Below, piece by piece: positions 8,190 through 15,003 of a DNA stretch of 64,000 nt. The translations under genes were made by a program, and so were the position numbers. Below the pieces are notes generated by a model. The model saw only the letters and a list, made by a program, of their open reading frames with translations, did no database searches and had not been told where the DNA came from. How positions within the stretch are numbered: position 1 is the first letter of the stretch; each line of letters opens with the position of its first letter. This DNA comes from Chloroflexota bacterium (GTDB taxonomy: Bacteria > Chloroflexota > Anaerolineae > Promineifilales > Promineifilaceae), in assembly GCA_022616275.1 (NCBI GenBank), contig JAKEFB010000261.1:1-64000 (forward strand), in the 5' to 3' direction.

Positions 8190-8637
8190 GGGCCACTCCT
8201 TCGCCGACCGGGGCGGTCTCCGGCACAAGGTAAGCGTCGAACGGGAAAGCGGCCGGGGCAAACTGCTCCGGCCGGTACTGGTATGGCGAGCGCGCTGGAA
8301 CCAGGCGGCGCACCTGCTGTAACATCTCCGGCGTAACGACACCGTCGAAGGGAGCCAGCAGCCAGCTCTCGCAGGCCGGCACGTGCAGCAGGGTCAGGGC
8401 GCGAAACAGCGTCCAACCCTGGAACGCGCCGTTAGCCAGCTTGCGAGGATTGGTGACGGGGGTAAAGCCCTTCCGCCAATCCTTGCCCAGCAGCGCCAGG
8501 TAGAGCAGGTGATGCGCGGCCGACAGCTCATGCCGGCGCTCGGAACGCATCAACTGGCTCCACTGGCGGCGGAGCGAATGATAAGTCTCTGGGTTGTCGA
8601 ATAATTGGGCGGTGATCGCCCGGGAAAGGGTGTTCAT
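8182..8637 (-). CDS. Unknown protein between the CUA tRNA and the PTH2-like frame
   Basis: Protein of about 151 residues that I do not recognise. It begins MNTLSRAITAQLFDNPETYH, has a helical charged N-terminal half (a HELSAAHHLLYLALLGKDWRKGF stretch) and a Pro-rich C-terminal half. There is no signal peptide or membrane segment. I chose the ATG at 8635-8637 because AAGGAG lies nine bases upstream; the longer frame to 8700 has no site. Its TGA overlaps the GTG of the PTH2-like frame by 8 bases, and it lies 134 bases downstream of the tRNA, so the three probably share a transcript. Confidence 0.75.
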   Translation of the reverse strand: MNTLSRAITAQLFDNPETYHSLRRQWSQLMRSERRHELSAAHHLLYLALLGKDWRKGFTPVTNPRKLANGAFQGWTLFRALTLLHVPACESWLLAPFDGVVTPEMLQQVRRLVPARSPYQYRPEQFAPAAFPFDAYLVPETAPVGEGVARA

Positions 8638-8746
8638 CTGTTGTATCTCCTTTTTTCTGGTCAGGTAACGTGCAATGACGGGGCGGCCAGGCGGCCGCAA
8701 GGGACCGGAGATACAACGGGGGAGCTCTCGATTTATGAGAAAAAAG

Positions 8747-8768
8747 CTACAACATCAACCTGCTCCTT
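8747..8768 (-). promoter_or_regulatory. Ribosome site plus ATG-TTG-TAG mini-frame just after the tRNA
   Basis: Four bases after the encoded CCA of the tRNA, the minus strand has AAGGAG (8768-8763), a 7-base spacer, then ATG TTG TAG. If the TAG were read, the frame stays open to 8528, across the ribosome site and start of the next gene. It may be a leader that senses UAG reading, or chance. A T6 run (8740-8745) follows. Confidence 0.35.
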
Positions 8769-8771
8769 GCC

Positions 8772-8846
8772 TGGTGCGCCACGCGAGAATCGAACTCGCT
8801 TCAAGCGGGTTTAGAGTCCGCCGCCCATCCAACGAGCATGTGGCGC
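8772..8846 (-). tRNA. tRNA with anticodon CUA (amber-reading, suppressor-type)
   Basis: A complete cloverleaf folds by eye on the minus strand: 7-bp acceptor stem (GCGCCAC/GTGGCGC, perfect), D arm GCTC/GGGC with a GTTGGAT loop, anticodon stem GCGGA/CCCGC with one A-C mismatch at 31-39, loop CTCTAAA, 5-base variable loop, perfect T stem GCGAG/CTCGC with loop TTCGATT, discriminator A, and encoded CCA (8772-8774). With U33 fixed, positions 34-36 are CTA (8812-8814), which pairs with UAG. Reading it as Arg(UCU) would break the stem and lose U33. The amino acid it carries is unknown. It lacks the short D-loop and truncated features of pyrrolysine tRNA. Confidence 0.85.
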
Positions 8847-8862
8847 GAGAGCTTTCCAAGAC

Positions 8863-8892
8863 ATTATAACCCGCAGAATGTTTTGCAGGCAA
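8863..8892 (-). promoter_or_regulatory. Promoter of the CUA tRNA unit
   Basis: On the minus strand a perfect -10 TATAAT (8868-8863) is preceded by TTGCCT (8892-8887) at 18 bases. Transcription would start about 10 bases before the mature tRNA 5' end, so the tRNA has its own dedicated promoter. Confidence 0.6.
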
Positions 8893-8930
8893 CAACTCTC
8901 TGTATGAAGATGATATGTTTTTTACATTTC

Positions 8931-9686
8931 TCACCCTGCCCCCTGGGTTTCTGTGGCGTCGGGCTGGCCCTGGCTGTTTTTCTCCGCCACACCCTCGGCC
9001 GCCAGGCAGTGGGGCCAGGGGTCTTCGCCGGCCAGCAAGACTTTGAGCGCCGGGCTACCGGCGTAGTAGCCCCAATAGCGCTCCGGCAGCAGGGCGGCAA
9101 TGTGGACCATGATCAGGTGAGTATAGGCCGATAGTTCCGGCCCTTTGGGCCGGTGGTTTAATTCCGGCAGCATAAACGGCCGGCCGACGTGGACCTCCAG
9201 GTGGGTACGGCGCAGCCGGGCGACGTTGCGGCCGACCACGTCGGTGTTGACCACCCCCACCGGCACCAGGGGCACTTTAGCCCGGTAGGCCAGGTAGGCC
9301 GCCCCATCTTTCCCCGGGATGAGCTTGCCGACCCGGCTGCGTGTGCCCTCAGGAGCCAGGCCGAAAACAGAGCCGGCCTCCAGTGCTTCCAGCGCTTCCT
9401 TCAGCGCCTTACGGTCTACTTCGCCCCGGTTGATGTAAATGGCCCCGCCCCATTTCATCAACGGGCCAAAAATGGGATGGGACTCCCACTTCTCCCCGGC
9501 AAAAAAGCGTAGTTTCATCGGTGGGAAAGCGTAATAGACCAGGGGTGGATCGGCCTTGCTCATGTGGTTAGTGACCATGATATACGGGCCGGCCGGCGGA
9601 ATGTGCTCCCGGCCGGTCATCGTCAACCGGCCGGCAAAAAAGAGGCAAATACGAATGATTGCGTGCAAAAAGTACACGATCCACAT
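8931..9686 (-). CDS. Lysophospholipid acyltransferase (PlsC family)
   Basis: Membrane-associated acyltransferase of about 251 residues, expected to acylate lysophosphatidate or a related lipid. One N-terminal hydrophobic segment (about 3-20) precedes the NHMSKADP block (the NHX4D catalytic motif) and the APEGTRSR block (EGTR motif). I chose the ATG at 9684-9686 (MWIVYF start) over a TTG start eight codons upstream that lies in the repeat region. It is upstream of and co-directional with the tRNA unit, but separated by that unit's promoter. Confidence 0.88.
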   Translation of the reverse strand: MWIVYFLHAIIRICLFFAGRLTMTGREHIPPAGPYIMVTNHMSKADPPLVYYAFPPMKLRFFAGEKWESHPIFGPLMKWGGAIYINRGEVDRKALKEALEALEAGSVFGLAPEGTRSRVGKLIPGKDGAAYLAYRAKVPLVPVGVVNTDVVGRNVARLRRTHLEVHVGRPFMLPELNHRPKGPELSAYTHLIMVHIAALLPERYWGYYAGSPALKVLLAGEDPWPHCLAAEGVAEKNSQGQPDATETQGAG

Positions 9687-9703
9687 GTATGAACCTTTTA
9701 GGG

Positions 9704-9819
9704 GTGTCAAGTGTCAGGTGTCAGGTGTCAAGTGTCACGTGTTATGTGCCGTATCGTACTTGACACTGAAACACTTGACACTTGACACCAAATCACTTGA
9801 CGCCGAATCACTTGACACT
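9704..9819. repeat. Tandem GTGTCAAG-type repeat with long fold-back
   Basis: Units of 7-8 bases (GTGTCAA, GTGTCAG, GTGTCAC) run at 9704-9738, and their complements (ACTTGACA, TTGACACC) run at 9757-9819, giving a large imperfect hairpin between two minus-strand genes. The same units recur at 25571-25660. Confidence 0.85.
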
Positions 9820-9824
9820 TCATT

Positions 9825-10826
9825 TTACTTCAGAGCCTGAATGGTAATGGCAAAGGTCGTAACCCGGCCGCCGGGCGGGGCAACGGCCAGCGAAAAGGGC
9901 AGGCGCTCTCCGGCCGGCAGCGGGCCAGCCAGCAACAGCTCGGCGTAACCGGCGACGTTCTGTTGGGCATCATAGAGCGTGATCACCAATCCAATCTGGC
10001 TGGCCGTTTCCTGGCCGACGTTCTCAACCAATCCATTCAGCGCGACCTGACCCTCATCAATAGTAACTTCCGCGTCCCGCACTGCCAAATCGAGGTAACG
10101 GCTGCCCAGGTTCACGACTGTCTGGCCGCCGGCCACGGCCGCCACCGGGTGGTCGGCGCCGGCCGGCGGCTCGTTGACCAATGCGCCAAAGGGGGCCTTT
10201 TCCCCAGGCCGGACCACGCCAGGCACGACCCAGGCGGTAACAGTGGCCAGGGGCGCGCCGGCCGCATCTGTCAGGGTGACTTCCACCTGCACGTTTTCGG
10301 CCGGGTACGCCCCCCGGTTCAGCACCTCGCCCAGCAACCACAGGCTACCTACCGGCGTCCGGTACAGGCTGAGGTTTACCACTTCGACCTGGATGGGAAT
10401 GGGGGTACTGATCCCGGCCTGGAATACCGGTGTGGCCGGCGGTGGCAAGATGACCTGCTGGCCAATTTGCAGCAATTCGGGCACGAGCCCCGGATTCAAC
10501 GCCGTAATCTCATCCACAGTGGTATAACGCTCGATGGCAATGGCCAGTAGCGTATCCCCTTCCTCAATCACGTAAACGATAGGCGTGGGCGTTGGGGTGG
10601 GCGTAGCTGTGGGCAGCGGCGTGGGCGTTGTCTGGATAACGGCCGCAGTCGGCGGGGCCAGCGTGACGAAGGTGATGCCAATTTCCGGGGTTGGCGTTGG
10701 GGTGGCCAGCCGTGTTCCGGCGCCTGGCGCCACTTCTGGCGATGACCCACAGGCGGCCAGGCCCACGAACCAGAGGAAGAGGCCAGACCGGGCCAGCCGC
10801 CGCGTGAACCACGTCAGCTTGTTCAT
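9825..10826 (-). CDS. LysM-domain lipoprotein
   Basis: Secreted protein of about 333 residues. The signal peptide ends in a lipobox (GLAAC near residue 26), then a Thr/Pro linker, a LysM peptidoglycan-binding domain (about 90-135: YVIEEGDTLLAIAIERYTTV, GQQVILPP), and two FxLYD-like beta domains (about 150-330) with VEVVNLSLYR and VNGLVENVGQETAS-type repeats. It probably sits on the cell surface bound to wall polymer. The ATG at 10824-10826 gives a normal signal peptide; the longer frame crosses the divergent promoter region. It is divergent from the FmdE-like gene. Confidence 0.85.
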   Translation of the reverse strand: MNKLTWFTRRLARSGLFLWFVGLAACGSSPEVAPGAGTRLATPTPTPEIGITFVTLAPPTAAVIQTTPTPLPTATPTPTPTPIVYVIEEGDTLLAIAIERYTTVDEITALNPGLVPELLQIGQQVILPPPATPVFQAGISTPIPIQVEVVNLSLYRTPVGSLWLLGEVLNRGAYPAENVQVEVTLTDAAGAPLATVTAWVVPGVVRPGEKAPFGALVNEPPAGADHPVAAVAGGQTVVNLGSRYLDLAVRDAEVTIDEGQVALNGLVENVGQETASQIGLVITLYDAQQNVAGYAELLLAGPLPAGERLPFSLAVAPPGGRVTTFAITIQALK

Positions 10827-10865
10827 AAGCAACGGCCGGGAGTATAGCTGAACCTTCCGGTGGTT

Positions 10866-10886
10866 GCGAACCTCCGGGAGGTTCGC
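10866..10886. promoter_or_regulatory. Perfect palindrome in a divergent promoter region
   Basis: Two 10-base arms (GCGAACCTCC and GGAGGTTCGC) flank one central G, midway between the divergent starts at 10826 and 10899. A weaker AACC/GGTT dyad precedes it at about 10851-10865. The AACCTCC/GGAGGTT core recurs at 18291-18305. It could be an operator or a dispersed palindromic repeat. Confidence 0.6.
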
Positions 10887-10898
10887 TACACTGGCCCC

Positions 10899-11528
10899 AT
10901 GAATCCAGGTAGCATCCCCGAGCCGGCCTTGCTTGAGCATTTACTAAGGGAATCGGCCGCCCGGCACACACACCTCTGCCCGCGCCAGGTGCTGGGTGTT
11001 CGCCTGGGGCTCTGTGGCCTGCGCGCCCTGGCCCTGGTTGGACCCGGTTACGACTCCCGCTTTTACAACGCCGTTAAGCGCCTGCTGACGATTGTGGAAA
11101 CAGATGGCTGTGGAGCCGACGGCATTGCCGTGGCTACCGATTGTGCCATCGGCCGGCGCACCTTACGGGTTATGGACTTCGGCAAGGTAGCGGCCACGCT
11201 GGTGGACACCCACACTGGCCTGGCCGTGCGTGTCGCCCCCAGGCCATTGGCCCGCGAACGGGCCGGCGGCTACGCCCCCACGGCCCCCAGCCGCTGGCAC
11301 GCCTACCTGCAAGCCTACCAGCTCATGCCCGACGAAGAGTTGGTCCAGGTGCAGGAAGTCCGGCTCATCCCATCTATGGCCGAGATTATCAGCCACCCCG
11401 CCCGCCGGGCCATCTGCGACTGCTGCGGCGAAGAAATCATGAACGACCGCCAGGTCGCCGTCGCCGGCCAGACCCTCTGCCGCCCCTGCGCCGGCAGCCG
11501 CTACTACGTAGCGAGTGCTGAGGACTGA
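10899..11528 (+). CDS. FmdE/FwdE-like protein with C-terminal zinc ribbon
   Basis: Protein of about 209 residues. The N-terminal domain fits the formylmethanofuran dehydrogenase subunit E family (HTHLCPRQVLGVRLG, DGCGADGIAVATDCAIG, VMDFGKVAATLVD); the Cys/His set in HLCP and DGCG would bind metal. The C-terminus is a zinc ribbon (CDCCGEEI, then CRPC). In bacteria such proteins occur apart from methanogenesis and their role is unclear; a link to Mo/W enzymes has been suggested. The internal ATG at 10899 gives the family start. The last codons (SAED) are encoded by the AGTCCTC repeat. Confidence 0.8.
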   Translation: MNPGSIPEPALLEHLLRESAARHTHLCPRQVLGVRLGLCGLRALALVGPGYDSRFYNAVKRLLTIVETDGCGADGIAVATDCAIGRRTLRVMDFGKVAATLVDTHTGLAVRVAPRPLARERAGGYAPTAPSRWHAYLQAYQLMPDEELVQVQEVRLIPSMAEIISHPARRAICDCCGEEIMNDRQVAVAGQTLCRPCAGSRYYVASAED

Positions 11529-11569
11529 GCAACCTAACTCAGTCCTCAGTCCTCTTACCTCAGTCCTCA
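11517..11569. repeat. AGTCCTC tandem repeat and hairpin between convergent genes
   Basis: TGAGGACTGAG (11519-11529) is matched by CTCAGTCCTC (11538-11547), then further AGTCCTC/CAGTCCTC units to 11568. The repeat contains the TGA of the FmdE-like gene and abuts the TAA of the acyl-CoA dehydrogenase. Confidence 0.85.
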
Positions 11570-13306
11570 TTACTGGCACAGCCTGGCGACCTGATCGTCG
11601 TAGTAAGCAATATCTTTCGGCTGGCGGCCGGCGACGCGGCGGTTGAAGAACAGGGTCGCCAGGCGCTGCTTGGTCCGGTTCTCCTTATATAACAGCTCCC
11701 ACTCGCCTTCCACGGCCATGCAGGCTGCGTAGTACAGGTCAGTCAGCCGGTCCATCAACGGCCGGAAGTAAATGGCCGCCGTCAGCTCGTCCATAGCCAG
11801 CACCTCGCCAATTTCAGCCTGGATTTGCTCCAACGCCGCCAGGCCCTGCTGGCGCAGTTCCTCAAGCCGCACCGCCGCCAGCAGGCCCCGCACGGCCGCC
11901 AGAAACGGCTCGTGGACCCGGTATCGGCGCACATCGCGCTGGACCTGGGCCAGCAGGACGTTGTGCGTGCCCTCCCAATTCTCGAAGACGACGTTATCGC
12001 GCAGCAGGCGCGGCAGGACAGAGAACGACTCAATGGCCCCGTTGCCTCCCAGCAACTCAATGGCCCGGACAATCACCTCGTGGGCCAGAACGGCCGAGCG
12101 GTATTTGTTCAGATTAATGGCCATGCGCAGGAAGCCTTCGGCCTGTGGGGTGGATTGGCCCAGCTCAATGTCGTCCAACAGCTTAATGATGTGCAACGTG
12201 CCGGCCAGCATGGCCGTACTATCAGCCCGCATATTGGCCAACTGGTCCTGGACCAATGGAAAGCGAATAATCTCCTGGCCAAATGCCCTGCGGTGTTGGG
12301 CATAAGTCATAGCCGTCAGGTAGGCCCGGCGGGCATTGCCAGAGACGCCCACGGCGTTGTAAATCCGCGATGTGTTAATGACGTAAGTCATCACGTGGCG
12401 AAAACCGTCTTCGGTCGGCCCCATCTGGTAAGCCAGCGCATCCCGAAACTCCAATTCGCCGGTGGCCATGGAGCGCGTACCCAGCTTGTCCTTCAGGCGG
12501 CGAATAAAAACGTTGTTCAACTGGCCGTCCTCCAGGCGGCGCGGAACCAGGAACAGGCCCAACCCGCGTGTGCCGTCCCCCTGGCCGGGTACCCGGGCTG
12601 TCACCAACGCCAGGTCGGCTGCAACGTTGGAACAAAACCACTTTTCGCCGTTCAGCAGCCAGGTTCCCGCCTGGGTGTCGAGGCGCGTCGCCGTCGTAGC
12701 GTTGGCCCCCACGTCCGAGCCACCCTGAACTTCGGTCAGGAACTGGGCCCCGGTAAAGTGGCTGTCGTAGTCGGCGTCCAACAGCCGGGGTAGATAGCGA
12801 CCTTGCAACTCAGGCGTTCCTATTTGCTGCAATACCTTAATCAACCCGGCGGTGCAAGCCACCGGGCAATTGTGCCCGGCCTCGCCATTTTGCGAAGAGA
12901 GGTAAAAGAGGGCCAGCGAAAGCAGGTTGTTACCTGGCTGGCCACAGACCGATAGCATCCCAGAACCGTAAATGTGACGGCCGGCCTCGTGGTGGCTGGG
13001 GTGGAAGATTACTTCTTCAATTCGCTGCCCCTGGCCGTCAAAACGCTCCAGCCGGGGCAGGTTGTGGTCCAGGTTGTCCATACGTACAGCCGCATCTGCG
13101 GCCGTGGCCACCCGGCCGAAATCGTATAGTTGTCTGGCGAGCTGCTGGTACTTTTCCTGTCCCCAATGAAATTCTAACGTCCGCTGCAGATTGGTGTCGG
13201 CCGTAAAAAAGTTATCTGGCTGGGCTGCCTCCCAATCCTGCAACAACAGCCGGCCCATTTCAATGGCCGACCCATCATCTGCCTTGCGATCTGAACCGTT
13301 CTTCAT
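11570..13306 (-). CDS. Acyl-CoA dehydrogenase family protein (AidB-like length)
   Basis: Flavoprotein of 578 residues, longer than ordinary acyl-CoA dehydrogenases (about 380-400) and close to the AidB group. Signatures include LTEVQGGSDVGANATTA (FAD contact region), NGEKWFCSNVAAD, LELLGGNGAIESF and FENWEGTHNVLL. It has a C-terminal helical extension of about 130 residues. Family members oxidise acyl-CoA with FAD; AidB itself binds DNA and is tied to alkylation response. Which applies here cannot be told. It stands alone, with repeats on both sides. Confidence 0.88.
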   Translation of the reverse strand: MKNGSDRKADDGSAIEMGRLLLQDWEAAQPDNFFTADTNLQRTLEFHWGQEKYQQLARQLYDFGRVATAADAAVRMDNLDHNLPRLERFDGQGQRIEEVIFHPSHHEAGRHIYGSGMLSVCGQPGNNLLSLALFYLSSQNGEAGHNCPVACTAGLIKVLQQIGTPELQGRYLPRLLDADYDSHFTGAQFLTEVQGGSDVGANATTATRLDTQAGTWLLNGEKWFCSNVAADLALVTARVPGQGDGTRGLGLFLVPRRLEDGQLNNVFIRRLKDKLGTRSMATGELEFRDALAYQMGPTEDGFRHVMTYVINTSRIYNAVGVSGNARRAYLTAMTYAQHRRAFGQEIIRFPLVQDQLANMRADSTAMLAGTLHIIKLLDDIELGQSTPQAEGFLRMAINLNKYRSAVLAHEVIVRAIELLGGNGAIESFSVLPRLLRDNVVFENWEGTHNVLLAQVQRDVRRYRVHEPFLAAVRGLLAAVRLEELRQQGLAALEQIQAEIGEVLAMDELTAAIYFRPLMDRLTDLYYAACMAVEGEWELLYKENRTKQRLATLFFNRRVAGRQPKDIAYYDDQVARLCQ

Positions 13307-13323
13307 CCTACGACTCCTGCCAA

Positions 13324-13338
13324 GAGTTAGAGTTAGGG
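13324..13338. repeat. Short GAGTTA tandem repeat
   Basis: Two and a half units of GAGTTA lie between two minus-strand genes. The same unit builds the arrays at 30050-30079 and 37041-37090. Confidence 0.6.
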
Positions 13339-13369
13339 TATTGACTCCTACTCCGCGCTATCTCCACCT

Positions 13370-14623
13370 CTAGCTCTCGCTCCTACCTAGCAACTTCAAA
13401 ATAGCGACCACGTTCAATATTGCCTTGGGCACAAAAGAGGAGGCCACGGCATATTCCGGCTCCTTGCTGCCGTCCAGGCTGCGTTCCGAGCTGTGGGCAT
13501 TGGACCCGGCCGGCCCCAGCCCGTCCAGCGTAGGCACGTAGTCCCAAAGGAAGTTGCCGTCACTTAACCCGCCCCGGGCCTCCGGCACGGCCAACCAGCC
13601 TGCCGTAGCGGCCGCCTCCTGCCATATTCCCAGCAGGCTGTTGGTCGCCTCGTTAGACGGCCAGGGGGCCGATTCGGCCAGCACGTCTACCGTCACCTGG
13701 CAGGCATAGCCACCATTTGTGCTCCGGACCACGATATCATCTTGTAGGGCCAGCAAACTGGCCATCCCTTCGGCAAACACCTCCGGCGAAAAAGCTCGCA
13801 TCTCGCCGGTAGCGATTGCCAGGTGGGGCACGCGATTAACCACCGTCCCACCGACCACCGTCCCGACATTAAAGGTAATGTTGCGCTCGTAATTCGTCAG
13901 CCCCGCCACCCGGCCAATTGTATGGGCCATCTGGACCACAGCGTTTGCCCCCTGCTTGTGGGCCGACCCGGCGTGCGCCCCCCGCCCTTCTACCCTGATC
14001 TGATACGTGGCCCGTCCTTTGCGCGAAGTCACCAGGGAAAACTGGCCATTGTTGAGCTGGCCGCCTTCAAAGACCAGGCAGGCCAGCGTCTCCGGAGGCA
14101 TTTCTGCCCGGCACAATTGGCTGAAATCTGGGGCCAGTTCTTCTTCGGCCGCATTCAGCAAAGCCACCCAATGGACTCCGTCGTAGACCTCCGGCGCCAG
14201 CGCCTGCAAGGCATCCAGGACCATAAACATCAACACCGTGCCGCCCTTAATGTCCACCGTCCCCGGCCCATAAAGGCGGTCACCCTCCTCCTGCCAGATA
14301 AAGTTGTTGCGCCGCTCTTCGTCCGGCGGGAACACGGTGTCCAGGTGGGAAATCAGTCCAATGGTTGGAGCGGCCGGCCCGGCCGGGCTCCGCCGGCTCA
14401 TCACTAGGTGGTAACCGTAGAGGGGATTGGTGGCCGGCACGTGCCGGGCGGTGAAGCCCAGGCCGGCAAACACGCCGGCCGTCAGATCACCCAGCGTGTT
14501 GACTCCTTCCGGGTTGGCGGTAAAGCTGTTGATTTCCACCATCTGCCGCAGCAGATCAAAGTAGTAGGGGCGTTTTTCCTCCAGGAAAGCCGCTAGTTGT
14601 CGATCAAATTGTGCCTGAGCCAT
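13370..14623 (-). CDS. M20-family metallopeptidase (first copy)
   Basis: Carboxypeptidase-G2/ArgE/DapE-type zinc hydrolase of about 417 residues. Visible metal or active-site blocks are ISHLDTVFPPDE, GPGTVDIKGGTVLMF, NAAEEELAPDF, VFEGGQ and a C-terminal NAHSSERSLDG; a dimerisation domain lies at about 190-310 (GRGAHAGSAHKQG). It probably removes an amino-acid or acyl group from a small peptide or N-acyl amino acid. I favour the ATG at 14621-14623, although an in-frame ATG at 14680 exists. It ends with TAG. A second, diverged M20 gene follows upstream at 14951-16234. Confidence 0.87.
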   Translation of the reverse strand: MAQAQFDRQLAAFLEEKRPYYFDLLRQMVEINSFTANPEGVNTLGDLTAGVFAGLGFTARHVPATNPLYGYHLVMSRRSPAGPAAPTIGLISHLDTVFPPDEERRNNFIWQEEGDRLYGPGTVDIKGGTVLMFMVLDALQALAPEVYDGVHWVALLNAAEEELAPDFSQLCRAEMPPETLACLVFEGGQLNNGQFSLVTSRKGRATYQIRVEGRGAHAGSAHKQGANAVVQMAHTIGRVAGLTNYERNITFNVGTVVGGTVVNRVPHLAIATGEMRAFSPEVFAEGMASLLALQDDIVVRSTNGGYACQVTVDVLAESAPWPSNEATNSLLGIWQEAAATAGWLAVPEARGGLSDGNFLWDYVPTLDGLGPAGSNAHSSERSLDGSKEPEYAVASSFVPKAILNVVAILKLLGRSES

Positions 14624-14665
14624 AACGTCATGTGGCGATTGGTGCCGCGTTTCTCCTATAAAAAT

Positions 14666-14698
14666 GGGACGCGGATTCACGCAGATAAACGCTGATCA
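14666..14698. repeat. ACGCGGAT-type intergenic repeat
   Basis: GGGACGCGGATTCACGCAGA then TAAACGCTGAT resembles the element at 6484-6563. The rest of 14699-14838 shows no gene. Confidence 0.6.
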
Positions 14699-14838
14699 TT
14701 TTTGTTTATCGTGGTGCGCCCGCGCATGTAAACTCCTCTTCCATGCCTTCAAAATCTTGGTGAGGGCAATCACCGCTTATTTATAACATTGGACCAGGTG
14801 GGAAACAAACGCGCCAGCGTAGATAATAAAGATTACCG

Positions 14839-15003
14839 GTGCTACATTTGGATACTTTCACAGATGTGCGTGAACTACAGCGCCAATTGAAAGCGCAGGG
14901 TGTGGAATTCATGAGCGAAGCAGACGAAAGTACGACGGGACCCACAAGTTTCATGCTGATGGATCCCGACGGCAACCCAATCCTCGTTGATCAGCACGTC
15001 TAA
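14839..15003 (+). pseudogene. C-terminal fragment of a VOC-family protein
   Basis: A 54-codon frame ends VLHLDTFTDVRELQRQL...KAQGVEF...FMLMDPDGNPILVDQHV, which is the C-terminal half of a VOC/glyoxalase domain (DPDGN plus a hydrophobic strand). Two stops (TAATAA) lie just upstream in frame, so the N-terminal half is gone. Its 3' end overlaps, on the opposite strand, the tail of the second M20 gene, whose last residues are not family-like. This looks like a recombination scar. Confidence 0.7.

Noticed and set aside
8772-8846. Reading the tRNA as Arg(UCU)
   Set aside because: TCT can be placed at 34-36 only if the base at position 33 is C and the anticodon stem becomes GGCGG/ACCCG, which does not pair. 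CUA keeps U33, a purine at 37 and four of five stem pairs.
8772-8846. Pyrrolysine tRNA
   Set aside because: The D loop, two-base connector and 5-base variable loop are normal. No pylS or pylBCD-like gene is in the window.
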